The translations under genes were made by a program, and so were the position numbers. A stretch of DNA of 64,000 nucleotides from Planoprotostelium fungivorum. Lineage: Eukaryota > Evosea > Variosea > Cavosteliida > Cavosteliaceae. The notes beneath the pieces are model-generated. The model saw nothing but the letters and a program-made list of their open reading frames with translations, made no database searches and was not told the DNA's origin. Positions 32,316 to 48,685 of this stretch are shown here, one piece after another. Location: NCBI GenBank assembly GCA_003024175.1, contig MDYQ01000024.1, positions 124,001 to 188,000 on the forward strand, written 5' to 3'. Each line of letters opens with the position of its first letter. Within the stretch, counting starts at the first letter, position 1.

Positions 32316-33923
32316 ATGGCTCACCTGAAGATATGGATTTTGTTCCTGTCCATCTTCAGCGCCAATGCGTTGTCAGCATTCACTGGTCCAGTCATCGTGG
32401 CGCATAGAGGTGCGTCAGGTTATAGGTGATGTCGCCGCCTCCGATTCGAATCACTGATGGTTGATGCCAGACCCGAAGAAAGTCTAAGCGCTTGGGATCT
32501 GGCAGCACAACAAGACGCTGATTACCTCGAAGTAGACATTGTCAGTTCCAAGGTGAATGGCATCCATCTGATGATGGGTGACGACTGAGCAGGATGGCAA
32601 ATTATTCTGCATGCACTCTAACGAAATGAGCATCACAACAGACATCGCAATGAGACCAGAATTCAGCCAGAGACGCACGACAAAGATGGTGGACGGAATA
32701 CAGGAGACGGGCTGGTTCACGGAAGGTGCTCACCGAAAGAACGACAACGCCTTGACCATCATGCAGATTTCTCATCGGTAGAGATTTCGACCCTGAGATT
32801 GAAGGAAAGTCTCGCCTTTCGCCCTCAACTGTACAATGGAATATTTCACGTACCAACATTACAGGTGATGATCACATCCAAACAACCGAATGAAAGGAAG
32901 TCAGGACTACTTGAGAATAGTCAGAGCTAAAGAGACCGATCTGAAGCGCAAGTTTGGTCTGTACATCGAAACGAAATCTCCGGAGCATTTTCGTGCTCTC
33001 AATCTGAGTATGGGTGAGTTACACGTTATAAATATTGGCCGATCGATTGAAACATGATAGAGGAGAAGTTAGTCTCGACGTTAAATGAATTTGGATTCAA
33101 TCAGACGGATGGCTCGGTCTTGATTCAGTCTTTCGAGACGTACAACCTACTCAGACTAAAAAACGTGAGGAACATAAGATTGCACATCGAATAGCACGTA
33201 CATGTGGTAGAACCTTCTGATCCACGTTCAGATGACCAACATTCCACTCATTCAATTGATCTGGAGGAGAGATGGGATCCAAGCTGATACGGGCAGGCCG
33301 TACAGTGATTTACTGACGACAGAAGGTAACGGACTCGTCTGTCTTTCGACTGATTGGATCTTCAGCTCTGTCTGACATCTCTAAATATGCCATCGGTATT
33401 GGCCCTCTGAAGACCCTCGTCATTCCATTCAGCTCTGCAGATGATCCAACTCCCGCCACAACGCTAGGTGATGACTACCTTTGACGTCATGCTGATGAGA
33501 TGCAGTGAGAGACGCGCACGCTGTGGGATTAAAGGTTCACTGTTACACTTTTCGAAACGAGACGAACTATTACGACACGCTTCGATTCACTTCCATGAAT
33601 CAAGAGATAGGTGACTCATCTCATCATGATGAGATGTGATGGAGAGAGGCTCATCCTGTGTAGATGCCTTCTTGGCGGTCGGGGTAGATGGGATTTTCAC
33701 CGATTTTCCCGATTTGGGTGTATCGGCCAAGAGGAGATTTCTGGGAATCAGCAGCGTGACGACCCACGTTCAGATCGAGAGCAAGACGAGCGTGGGAGCT
33801 TGGATTGGCCTCATCACCCTCTCCTCCTTCGTCATCATGTTGCTCATCGCCACCTTCTTCTTGTACACTCGTTACACCAACACCTACCGAAAGCTGCAGC
33901 AGATGGACATGTTCGATATGTAA
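32316..33923 (+). CDS. Membrane-anchored glycerophosphodiester phosphodiesterase
   Basis: The enzyme cleaves glycerophosphodiesters to glycerol-3-phosphate and an alcohol. The N-terminus is a signal peptide (HLKIWILFLSIFSANALSAF). The catalytic start VIVAHRGASGYRPEESLSAW has the family HRG motif, followed by ADYLEVDIVSSKDGKLFCMH (E-x-D metal ligands and catalytic His). Later come KFGLYIETKSPEHF, GSVLIQSFETYNLLRL and GVDGIFTDFPDLG, the usual end of the barrel (DG..TD.P). A C-terminal transmembrane helix (AWIGLITLSSFVIMLLIATF) and a short basic cytoplasmic tail finish the protein. The catalytic domain would thus face the outside or a lumen. Stop 33921-33923; about ten introns. Start chosen at 32316 because it begins the signal peptide. 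Confidence 0.9.
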
Positions 33924-33947
33924 AGATAAATAAATTTAACTCCTTTA

Positions 33948-36118
33948 TCACAGAACCATCACGACGGCGACCACCATGGAAAGCAGAGAAGCGGTCAGTA
34001 GTCCGGCACTTCCTTGGTCTCTACCCAATCCAGTGGGTGAGATGGTTCCGATGCTGGAGCCCAGAGTCGTTCCCTCAGATGGCAACACGAAAGATGCCAC
34101 GGCGTTGGAGGTTCTGCCCTGAGCATCGGCCAGGGTCACCCTGGCAGTAGCGGAGGTCTGTCCGGCCGATACGTCCGACAGTTGTCCCACGGTGATCTCT
34201 TCCGCTCCGTTCAGTAGAACGACGGCTCCACGTGTGGCTGTTCCGTCTTGTACGGAGGAAGTGGCCGTAACACCATTGTCGAATGCGATGCCGGCCTCTT
34301 CTACCACGGTGGCGGTTCCCTGGCCGACCAGAACGGTTCCTAAGAACGCAGCCTTCGGAGATTCCGAGGTCTGAGAGGGGAGGACGACGGTGGCCTGGAC
34401 GGATCTGCCGTTACGTCAGTTTGAAATTTGAATGTGGCGGGATTACCTGGAGACACCGCGGTAGTCGTAGGCGGCGATGGTCTCGGTGAAGGTTACGTCT
34501 TGGGTGATGGAAGTTCCCACTGGGAAGAAAGTTCCCACATTGGTGGATGTGGAGCCGGTAGAAGCTCCATTGTCTGAGGTGGTGATGGTGGAAGTGAAAG
34601 AGGAGGTACCGATGGTGCTGGGGATGGAGCCCGAGCCATCTGTGTTGGTTCCGCTGTTACCAGATGAACCGGTGTTGGTGTTGGTGGCAGTTCCAGAGGA
34701 TCCACTTCCGGATGAGCTGGTTCCTGTGGCTCCTGAACTGGCTGTACCGGTGGCAGTGCCGCTGGCTCCTGATCCTGATGCTCCTGATCCAGTAGCGCCT
34801 GATCCAGTAGCGCCTGATCCAGTAGCGCCTGATCCACTGGCTCCGCTACCACTGGCGCCAGATCCTGATGCTCCACTTCCAGTAGCTCCTGATCCACTGG
34901 CTCCACTTCCGCTGGCTCCAGATCCTGATGCTCCTGATCCTGATGCTCCTGATCCTGATGCTCCTGATCCTGATGCTGATCCACTGGCTCCAGATCCTGA
35001 TGATCCAGATCCTGATGCCCCTGATCCAGTAGCGCCAGATCCAGTAGCGCCTGATCCACTAGCTCCAGATCCACTAGCTCCAGATCCACTAGCTCCAGAT
35101 CCACTAGCTCCAGATCCAGATGCACCAGTGGCGGCTGGCTGAGTTCCGAACAAGTCCTCTGTACCAGTCTGAGTGGAATAGGTGTAGGTGCCTCCACTCT
35201 GGTACTGAGTGCCCAGGTAAGGGAAGGGATAGTCCACACCCTCTCCGTTGCTCATCACAGCAAATCCAATGAGGTTCGTCTGGATGTTGGACAGACTCGC
35301 TGCCTCGTAAGCGGCACCGCTGTTCAAGTTGATGGCCCAGAAGGCAGAAGAGTACGGCTGGTAGAGGGCGGCGAGACCAAAGTAACGACCGCTGCTGGCG
35401 GCGATGGCGAAGCCTCCCACGCCGGAGAATTGGTGGTTCAGAGGTCCGACGGGTGTCAGGGTGTTTCCGCTCAGGGTGGACAAGATGGAGTTGGCATTCG
35501 CGTCGATGATGTATGGCTTTCCGTTGTAGAAGGCGACTCCGGCGGAGGAGGGAGCTGGAAGGGTGAGAAGAGGAGGAGATGAGGTGGACTCACTGGAGTA
35601 GCTGGATGTCTGCGAGTAAGAGAGAGAAGGCAGAGACTGGCACTCTCCATCGAAGGCGTTGGCGACAAAGTGGTTGGAAGTCTGCTCTGCGATCAAGGTG
35701 ATGATGTGAAGCTGTCCATTGGCTGGATTGAAGTCGATGGAAAGAGTGGGGTTGCTGTGGAGGAACTGGCAGCTGAGGGTGGAGATGTAAGTAGCTCTCG
35801 CGGTCGAGGTGTCGAGTTGATGGACCTTCTTCAGGTTGGATAGACCGTAAAAGTTTGTAGTGTTGGGGTATTTGGCGATGGCCAGGAGACTCTCTCCAGA
35901 AGACAGTCCTTGGATGGTCGTAGCGCTGCATCTTATCAGCCATTGTCATATGCAAGAGATCTTGCATCTCACCTCTTCACGAGAGCTGGAGAAGAAGCAA
36001 GAAAGTTGTAGAGGATGTTGGGGGTACCACCGTCGATGCCAAGGAGATTGACAGCGGCATTATCGTTCGTAGCGGTGGCCGTGGCCACCATAAAGAAGAA
36101 GAGAAGATTCATTCTCGT
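33948..36118 (-). CDS. Secreted, probably GPI-anchored protein with Gly-Ala-Ser-Gly-Ser repeat stalk
   Basis: A cell-surface protein. The signal peptide is MNLLFFFMVATATATNDNAA (Met at 36118 or 36106). The N-terminal domain, about 300 residues, has NTTNFYGLSNLKKVHQLDTS, LSIDFNPANGQLHIITLI and IDANANSILSTLSGNTLTPV. This gives it the look of DUF4394-type or beta-propeller domains, known mostly from bacteria. A long stalk of GASGS/GATGS repeats follows, then Thr/Ser-rich stretches. After one intron near 34400-34445 a second beta-rich domain ends in a hydrophobic tail (LTASLLSMVVAVVMVL) with no basic residues after it, as in GPI-anchored proteins. Stop 33948-33950. The stalk would hold the domain off the surface and is a likely O-glycosylation site. 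Adhesion or cell-wall role inferred only. Confidence 0.75.
34710..35130. repeat. Coding tandem repeat, 15-nt unit
   Basis: About 28 imperfect copies of a 15-bp unit (plus strand GATCC(T/A)GATGCTCCT-like, GGATCAGGAGCATCA on the coding strand) encode Gly-Ser-Gly-Ala-Ser in the stalk of the surface protein. Third-position variation shows the array is not freshly expanded throughout; the run at 35060-35110 is the most uniform. Because the unit is a multiple of three and lacks stops in several frames, long antisense frames arise as an artefact. Confidence 0.85.
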
Positions 36119-36858
36119 GTTCATCGTGTTCGTAGAGTATCGTGTCGTGCGTATGAGTGCGTGTGTGCGTGTGTGGTATGTGTGCTGACTGACTGAGAGG
36201 ACGGCAGAAACTTCAGCACGTGACTTGAAGAATTCCACTGACAGATTCGACGCAAATTTCGATTCTGCGTCACAAAGTTTCGAGATTTCGTTCAGATCCC
36301 GGACCATCTGTCGAAGTTTCTTCCGGTGTCCCAACGAGAGAAACCCAAAGCTTCCATCTAGTGCTTGTGTCACCAGGTAACGTGTGATTATGAGCTCGTA
36401 ATCAGCCCTACGACTTCTTCGGTGAGATTTCCTCTTCGAAACGAGTGAAGATAGCCCACCAGGTCTCACCGTCTACCGCGGGAAATGATTAAATCTACGA
36501 TTGTGACACCAATAGAGAACACAAGCACGACTCAGAAGTCAGAGTGGCACTTGATGGTAGAATCAGGAGAATTCCGAACGAAGGGGTGCCTCCCTGAGTG
36601 ATGAGATTCTTCTGACAGAACGATCGTGATACAATGCAGCGAAGATATCGATCAATGCGAGACGAGCAGATAGCATGAAACGCTGCACTCAGGTCGCTTT
36701 CATTCACTCATTTATAGCTCTTAGTTGCTTTCGTGAGACACCAAAGTGATCCCTAATTTTAAACATTTATTCTTTTTCTCGGAAAGAAGAATGCGAAGAC
36801 CTCTTCCCGCGAATGCGAAGAAAGCCGTTCGATCGTGAGATCAGGTTTCAAATCGGGG
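36119..36858. other. Divergent promoter region of the surface protein and Smc5
   Basis: No confirmed gene. The frame of the surface protein stays open upstream of its signal peptide to a Met at 36469 (about 117 extra codons, including YLVTQALDGSFGFLSLGHRK). That would bury the signal peptide and is probably not used, although a separate upstream exon cannot be excluded. A GT-rich stretch (GTGCGTGTGTGCGTGTGTGG) lies at about 36156-36176. Confidence 0.35.
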
Positions 36859-41372
<4,514 letters not shown>

Positions 41373-41633
41373 AGACATCTATGGAGAGTCTCTTCTGTTC
41401 CCTTCTGTTCATGCGTTCATCTCTCGAAAAGAGGAGGAAAAAAGGATGTCATATTTTCATTACGATATCTTGTCGGTTGTTTTCTGAAACCTGCCCACAG
41501 TCGCGTTTCTGCCCCCAGAGGTCACCATCTGCGAGTGACAAGGTGCGCCCACTACGGAAACGAATAACAATCTCGACGTGAGGTTCCAATCAGAAGACAA
41601 TCATCTCACATTGATGTAAAGCATTCGACCGAC

Positions 41634-43520
41634 ATGCTCGAGTCGCCGCAGCTCACCGCTGTGAAGAGAGCTTCACCCGCACGGAACGAGTTTCGTGTGG
41701 TGAAAGAGGATCCGAGGCTCTCTTGGAACTTTGTTCTCACCGGTGGCAACAAGAGGAAACCAGATGGGAGTATGTTCGATCAGAGACTGCACTGTCAAGC
41801 AAAAAGTCTCGTCGGCTGCACAGTAGTGATGAGAATCTCGACAGATGAAGATGGTAAAAGGGGAGATGATTACCGATGGAATTGATCGACCTCAGGAAGA
41901 GAAAAATACCAAGTGTCAGGAGATCACAATCACCCAACGCCCTCTAAATTGAGAGGACCACCCGGTCTGCGACGACAATGGCACAATCAGGTACATTCTA
42001 CACTCTCGCGTTCCATCCTCACATCTCTTCAGTTGGAGTCTTCTGCCTCCGCCATCGCAGAGATCCAATCCGAGATTGCCAATGTAGCCGAGAAAATGAG
42101 TGACAAGTTGGTTCCTTCTAGAAAACAACTCTCCAATTGGAGGTATTACGCCACGACGGTTGGACCCACCGGAGATGCTTTACAGACGATCGTCTCCACA
42201 TCGGCTGGAGAATTCTGTCAGGTGATCATCATATCACGATCACCTTCCTTGGCAAGCCGTCATCGCATCGTCTAAATCTCACGTAGGTCATCAATTATTA
42301 TCCAACTTTTCAGATGATCCTCGTCTCTCCCGATGCCCTCGATCTCCTCTCTCAGCCCAATTTTTCGGACGCACCGCTGGTCCTGCAGAGTAATTACGAT
42401 CTGTCCGAGTGTAATTTGAGCTTAACGACTGCCATGGTTCTCATCGAGAGAATCGGTGTCCCATTCGCGTGGTTTGTACATTCCTCCAGGGATTCTCTCG
42501 AGTACAATTACTTCTTGTCTTACATCAAGAGGAAATTACCCAGATGGATACCTTGTGCTGTGAGTCATTTCATCTTTCTCGTGCCCGTCATAGATGATCT
42601 TCATCGTGATCGTGATGAGATCATGGAGGGAGGATGAGATGTTGATGAACCTAGGTGTTGGCTGATTACGATGTGGCTGTACAGCAGGCAGCACAAGATT
42701 TATTTCCGATATCCACCCTGTACGGTGATCAGTTCCACTGGGTTCAAGCCATCGTCAAGTGGATGCAGTGGAACGGCTGTGGAGACTTTGTCGAAGAGAT
42801 CAAGCCTGAACTATCACTCGTCTGGTGGGCCAGAGCCTCCGAATTCGAGACTCAATTGACCATCTTTGGTACAAAATGGATGCAGAAACTACCTCGATTC
42901 TGGGTGGGAGGAAGGACGAGATGGAAGGATGACGTGTGACAGGCTTATTTCAATGCCCAGTGGATGGTATCTCCCACCACTCCTCCATCGGTGTGGGCCG
43001 GTTACGCCAGATCACAGTCAGATCCCTCCTCGACGGCCACCCTGGAGACGTGGTTCAAGCGTCTCAAGTCATTGGATCAAGAGAACAAGGCATCCATAGA
43101 TAAGGTGAAGACGATGACGATGATGATGATCGAGTGACGTTGTGATCAGGTCGTGTTGTTCTTGCGGAAAGAGTGGAAGCATTATTTCGGATTGATACCT
43201 TCCACACTGAGAGACGTTCTATCTAGAAGGGCCGTCTCGCAGGGGTTGGGCTACCTATCACAGGGAGGCCCCAACGGAAAGGTGAGAGCAGGTTGTGTAT
43301 ACGCCGAGCTGATGAGAGACAGGACGAAGAGATGATGGAGGGAAGATTGGACCAACACAATGGAATGGACGACCAAGGAGAAGAGTACACCGAGGCAGAT
43401 TCCACAATCGAACTGTCCCACCACAACTCTGAGATCCACCAGGATCAACAGGGCTCGGACCAGGGTGTCTCTCTGCCTCTCGTCGAGGATGGAAATCAGA
43501 ACGGCAACCAGACGGAATAA
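41634..43520 (+). CDS. FLYWCH/MULE-transposase-derived protein
   Basis: The protein has the plan of Mutator-like (MULE) transposases but the gene structure of a host gene with about six short introns. N-terminal residues form a FLYWCH/WRKY-GCM1-like zinc finger: NFVLTGGNKRK, QRLHCQAKSLVGCTVVMRIS and GDHNHPTPSK (the C-C-HxH pattern). The transposase-fold part follows: LSLTTAMVLIERIGVPFAWF, YNYFLSYIKRKLPRWIPC, then VLADYDVAVQQAAQDLFPIS and LYGDQFHWVQAIVKWMQWNG. These match the MULE pattern tD.e.A...A....fP...~~~~~.fH...ai. Then come SPPSVWAGYA-like and LETWFKRLKSLD blocks. The C-terminus is an acidic, Gln/Asp-rich tail ending at TAA 43518-43520. No terminal inverted repeats were found nearby. 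It may be a domesticated regulator (as FAR1/FHY3 are in plants) or an old single transposase copy. Confidence 0.65.
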
Positions 43521-44532
43521 ACTCTATTTGTACTCTCTCTTCTATCACAGATCATCTCTGATGTTACACAGACCAAACCAATCTTCTCGAATAAATGACT
43601 CACTATGCGTTCTGATTCTTGTTCTCCTTTCCTGTCTCGTGTATGCTCTACATTTCCTCAACAGCCGTCGTTTGAGTGGATCGCAGGAGCATCAAGTGAG
43701 TACTTTTCTGACTGCCTCTTCGAAGATGTGACTGATTTGGTTCTTCCGGTTGGCATTGAAATGGTGCATTGTGGATGGATCACTTCTCCGACAGCGAGCA
43801 GAAACCGGTGAAGATCGACCGAAAACTAGTCTCTGCGTCCGACATCCATCATCTCGGATGGTATCTGAGGGCTATCATGTAAGCTCCTCTGGGTCGTTGT
43901 GGTCTACAACATCTCAACTCCGTCCCGTTTCAGTTGACCCATAATGATTTTTTTTTGCGCATATATACCAAATTCCGACGGCATCTAATCTGAAGCTCGT
44001 CTGGTAGTAGTAGATTCTGACAGGATTGCGTAAAGAATTGTCGGAACATGGTTCTTCGGGAAGAAAAAGACAGAATCTCTACGCTTCGGGGGCTGCGGTC
44101 CCTCCGTCTTTTATTCATGTACCGAACGCGTTTCACCTCCAGAGAGGGTAATCGAGCGTTCCCAGTAAGAGTAAGATTAGCAATGAAGAGAGGAGAAGAT
44201 GATCTGACACCCCGCCCACAGATGATTCGACAAGGATGTCCTCGTAGAATCCAAGAGGTCGAGGTAAATGTTGTTTTCTGCCTTCCATTGCACAAGCGCT
44301 CCGTTCTTGAACAGAACCGGCAGATGTCTTTGGATGTATGTAACAATATTGGGGAGGCACATAACTGGAAGTCACATCAATAAATGAGCTGAGAGACGAG
44401 TGCCTCTCACAGAATGCTAGTTCCAATGTCTCCCTAGAGGACTCCGAGAGCTCTCAAGGTTAACAATAATACATTCCAAGACTGAGAATGCCTTGTCTGT
44501 TGGTCTGCTATTAGACATCAGTCAAGAGATCA
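43521..44532. other. Unassigned region
   Basis: About 1 kb with no clear gene. A T9 run lies near 43950. On the minus strand near 44190-44360 a stretch LPNIVTYIQRHLPVLFKNGA and VQWKAENNIYLDLLDSTRTS reads like protein but has no recognised family or matching exons. It may contain the 5' part of the RhoGAP-like gene below, or be spacer. Confidence 0.3.
43775..43882 (+). CDS. Possible short exon or small protein, 35 codons
   Basis: ATG at 43775 opens DHFSDSEQKPVKIDRKLVSA and SDIHHLGWYLRAIM before TAA, with good protein-like composition. A donor GTAAGC overlaps the stop and could splice to an acceptor before 43931, which changes only the last residues. Not recognised; could be a small gene or a single exon. 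Confidence 0.25.
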   Translation: MDHFSDSEQKPVKIDRKLVSASDIHHLGWYLRAIM

Positions 44533-44851
44533 TTGGAGGGGACTCTGACAGGAACTCTAATGAGAAGATCATTGACCACCCCAAAGTGGATCGAACAAAT
44601 CCGTCTCTTCGTCTCACCGCACTATAGGTGGTTGGTTTCACCTGTGTCGATCTTTTCCATCATCGGTAGCTCTAAAACATCTCATCTTCCTGACATCATC
44701 TGACCTTTCGAACAGATTCGGAAAGTCTGAGATCGGTATCGCCTTCGGCCCCATCATGATCGTGTCGCCACCTCAGCGTCTCTCGCATCATCGGCCGCCT
44801 CAATATCTTCTGATGTTTCAATGGTGTGCTCTCTCTTTCCGAACGGCTTGA
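44533..44851 (+). CDS. Possible RhoGAP-domain C-terminal exons
   Basis: An open frame gives TPKWIEQIRLFVSPHYRWLV and SPVSIFSIIGS. After a probable intron near 44670-44710, KSEIGIAFGPIMIVSPPQR follows and the frame ends at TGA 44849-44851. The order (LP.HY..L...., then .LGI.FGP.L) recalls the second half of a RhoGAP domain (NKM...LAIVFGP). The conserved arginine-finger half was not found upstream, so this is a weak call: a missed gene, a broken copy, or coincidence. Confidence 0.25.
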
Positions 44852-45064
44852 ACGGTTTCACACAGAAGAGATTTCATACTGCAGACCTATGCCTACGTTA
44901 CCCGGGAGAAGCCGAGGAGTCCATCACCATCGACGATCATGACGTCTCTCATGATGTCTCTCATGTCTCTCTGGATGCTGAACTCCACCCAGATGTCGTT
45001 AACAATCATCGATGAGGATGAGGATGAGGATGATAAAAGAAAGAAAGAATGGATGTCCTTTCTC

Positions 45065-48000
45065 TTATATTACACACATCATCTCTCTCCTCTCTGAATA
45101 GCGGAGGATGGTTTCGGATAACCTCTCTGCGTCCACGGGCTTTGTGAGGACGTGGTCCATCCCTGCGTTGAGATATGAATCGTGATGACTCGCGATGGCA
45201 TCGGCCGTCAGTGCGATGATCCACGGCTGTCTTCCCTTCATCTTTCTGATGCAGTGTGTGGCTTCTACACCTCCCTATACTCGTCAATATCACTGTGATT
45301 CGTATCGTGTTTTCATCACCATGGAGGGCATGTTGATGTCCATGAGGATGATGTCCACTTCCTTCTCTCCCTTTTCCATCCAATCGACGGCCAGTTGACC
45401 GTTAGAGACCACGATGGGATCGATTCCCAGTTTCTTCAGCATCCGGATGGCCATCTTCTGGTTGATGACGTTGTCCTCCGCGATCATCACTGACAGACGC
45501 TTCAGGTCCTTCTTCTCGCTCTCCTTCGATACAACTACACTCGCTCTCCTCGATTTGAGCAGAATGCGGTCCAGCATGTTGACCAGCTGTGTCACTTGAA
45601 ATGGTTTACGGAGGGTGAAGAGCCGATCGTGACCGATGATCTGATGGGCTTTGTCGAAGGCGTCGTCAGGTAGCATCCCTCCTATGGCAGACGGATTCTC
45701 CGAGGAGATTGCGAAACCTCCCTCGTCGAGGATGGTTCTCATCCTAACGTCCCAATACCGCTCGGTCTTTTCTTCTTTCGAGTCCACGATGAAGATGTGG
45801 ACCTTCTCGTGGAGGTGAGGTTCGATGTCGCTGAGGGTCTTTCCTTCGATGGTTTTGATGTTCAGGGATCGCATCCAGTGAGAGAGGGACAGCGACTGCC
45901 TTTGATTCGGTTCTACGATGGCTACCCTTATGTCTTCGTTCTGAACAAAGATCAGATTCTCTTTGGATGAATGATCTCACTTTGGCCAAGAGAGAGATCT
46001 GATCGCACACTGATCGCAGACGGATGTCCTCTTCATTCACGCCATCGATCTCATCCACTTCCAAGGAGATGGTAAACTTGCTTCCCTCGTTCAAGTTTGA
46101 CTCCAATCGAATATCCCCGCCCATCAATTTGACGATCATCTTCGATATACTCAATCCTAGCCCCGTTCCTCCCTGTCATGACATCAGAGACATCTTTTAC
46201 ATCTTCATCTCACGTATTTTCGTGTGGTGGAGCTGTCACTCTGTACGAAAGGTCTGAAGATCATCTCTTGCTGCTCTGCACTGATTCCAATTCCGTTGTC
46301 GCTGATGGATATCTTCATCTCGCGTCTGAACACATCAGCTCTCCCATCGCATCGATCATCTCACTTGTGATCTTGTCTTTCTGATAGTTGTACATCCATA
46401 ACAATCTCTCCTCCATTGGGTGTGAATTTCGATGCATTCGACAGCAGATTGATCAGCACTTGTTTCAATTTGCCTCCGTCGATTTTGAATGTGGTGATGG
46501 GTAGGGAGAGCGTATTGACCAACGTTATGTTCTTCTCTAATGTTTGAATGCAGATCACGTTCATACATTCCTCCAGTAGGTGATGTATGGGCACCGACTC
46601 GATATCTAATGTCACATGCCTAGCCTCCAACTATCTCTCTTGAATACGAAGGATAAAGAGTAGAAATCACCTTTGAGAAGTCGAGAACATCACCGATGAC
46701 CTTCAATAGTTGAGTGCAGCAGACGTGTCCAATGTGGGACATCTCTTTGCTCTCTTCATCCTCAGATGCATCTTGAAAGTGGCGAAGTGCCCCCATAATT
46801 CCGGCCAAAGGTGTTCGGATCTCTTTCTCCAGTCAAACTCCATACAAAAGAAGATGAACAGATTCACCATGTGACATGGTGGATAAGAATCTAGACTGTA
46901 CTCTAGGTGATATCAGATCAATCTATCATCAACAATACTCACTCCAGTGCAGAGTCTCTCTCTTTCACTTGTCTCTCCAGATCAATCTTGCTCTTCTCAA
47001 GCTTCTTTTCCATCACTTTCAGCTCCGTGAGATCTAGAGAGTGAATTCCATATCGATTGTCCTCCAATTCCCACACGGACAAGTGGAAATGTCTGTCGAA
47101 GAAGGGATCGTACTGGATGTACTGGTATATATCTTTACATCCTTCTGCCTTCAGCCTTGCTATGGGATCGGTGTACAGCTTCATCGTCTCTACGGACAGA
47201 CCCACATCCTCTGTTCATCGTCATCTTCACGTAACAGATTTCGCTCACTCGAATGTTTCCCCTGTACATTGTGGATGCCCATGGTGTCCATTATCCCCTG
47301 ACTGGCGGAATTCAGGTACCGACAGATGGCGTGTCCATCGGGAAGTGGCTCTACTATGTGGGTGTCACGACAGATGATCAGACATCATGGTGTCCTCACT
47401 CAGAGTCATGGGAGTAGGAGCGGTGTCTAAGAAGGCCTTCTGCAAACGGATGAGTTCCGTGGATGCCTTGTTCTCCTCTTCCAAAGCTTTTATCTTTGTG
47501 ACGTCGTGTTGAATGGACATGAACCGATGGACGTACTGGTCGTCCGTGCTTCTCTCGTCTAGATAGATGTATTTCCCCGTTCTCACATCCATGGAGTCGA
47601 TGTATCTCCCCTCCAATATGGTGTGATGGGTTCCTCCAGAATCGTCATCGTCCATCACATCAGGACCACGGTGTCTCACCTCCCGTAGGCAGAGAGACGG
47701 TGTTCTCTACCTTGACTGTGTCTCTCTGGCCGATCATGCTGCAGAATCTACCGGACCACCAGTCCACCTGCTCAGTGGTTACGCCCGCATCACGTCCGAA
47801 GAAGCGCCCCTCTATATCTCGATCTGCGATCTGATTAGAACCTGATTGGCCTGTGTCTATCTATCACCTTGCCAGAACTGCTTCTGGTATGCGGGATTAT
47901 GTCTGATGTTGAGGATATCGCTGACCCGTGGATCATATAAACACATGAAAGATGGAGTGCTGGACATGTTGCCCAGATTGATAGCAAATTGCTGTTCGTC

Positions 48001-48547
48001 TACGGAGAGCAACCTCTGTTCGAACATAGGATAGGTATGGTGGAACCAGGTGAGGTGGGCGAAGACGTAACTATCGGTTCTGGAAGGATGGAAAGAGACT
48101 TCTATAAAGTGGAATCCTCCATTATAGTGAAGGTCGTACTTCTTTTTGACGGCTGTCTTTGTGTTCATGCTCTCTAATGCTGCCCGCCAGAAAGAGGGGT
48201 GGATGTTTGAATCATCATGTTCGAAAGAAATAACAGCTCCACTTGAACTACATCAATTAACCCCATGCTGACCGATTGATTCACCTGAGATCGGGGGATA
48301 TAAGATGTTGATCCTTCGAATATCTATATACGTCGATCTTCTCTTCGTCCAGTCTCAGCCCGAGACGAGCGCTGATGTTGGCTAGCGATATGGTGAGATC
48401 ACCGCCTTCCCATTTGAGAACCAACAGACCCTCTGAAGAACTAGTGAGAGCTTCTGTCAGGAGGTCCGAAATGATCTGTTGTCCAGAGGATTCGGTCCGT
48501 GGTCTCTTCCACCCCATGTTGCCGTGTTTTGCTCGTAGGGCTCTCAA
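45065..48547 (-). CDS. Hybrid sensor histidine kinase 1 (PAS - HisKA - HATPase - receiver)
   Basis: A hybrid two-component sensor without clear transmembrane helices. The N-terminal 800 residues contain several PAS-like segments. These read [40 protein letters not shown] with [16 protein letters not shown], and [20 protein letters not shown] with [10 protein letters not shown]. The H-box follows: SRFLSTMSH spliced to [16 protein letters not shown], with the intron at 46823-46867 inside the codon after the phospho-acceptor His. The ATPase has the N-box [20 protein letters not shown], the G1 box [13 protein letters not shown] and the G2 box [21 protein letters not shown] degenerate receiver-like region ([20 protein letters not shown]) precedes a full receiver: [31 protein letters not shown] (phospho-acceptor Asp) and [18 protein letters not shown] (conserved Lys). 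Stop 45065-45067. Tandem paralogue of the next gene. Confidence 0.9.
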
Positions 48548-48685
48548 TTGCGGTAGTCAATCTTTCCGTGTGCGTTGGTGTAGATCTGTTGATGCCCTGT
48601 CAGATCTGGAAACTCCGGGGTATGTTATTTTACCAAAACTACGACATATCGCAAACAGTAGATGGAAACAATAACTCTTATATGT

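Noticed and set aside
34477-35239. Two very long frames opposite or beside the GASGS repeat (Pro/Asp-rich on plus, Asp/Leu-rich on minus)
   Set aside because: They follow from a 15-bp repeat with no stops in several frames; the secreted-protein frame alone has signal peptide, flanking domains and tail.
43360-43731. 123-codon frame overlapping the end of the transposase-derived gene
   Set aside because: Its first half is a shifted copy of the acidic tail and the rest is hydrophobic low-complexity sequence without homology.
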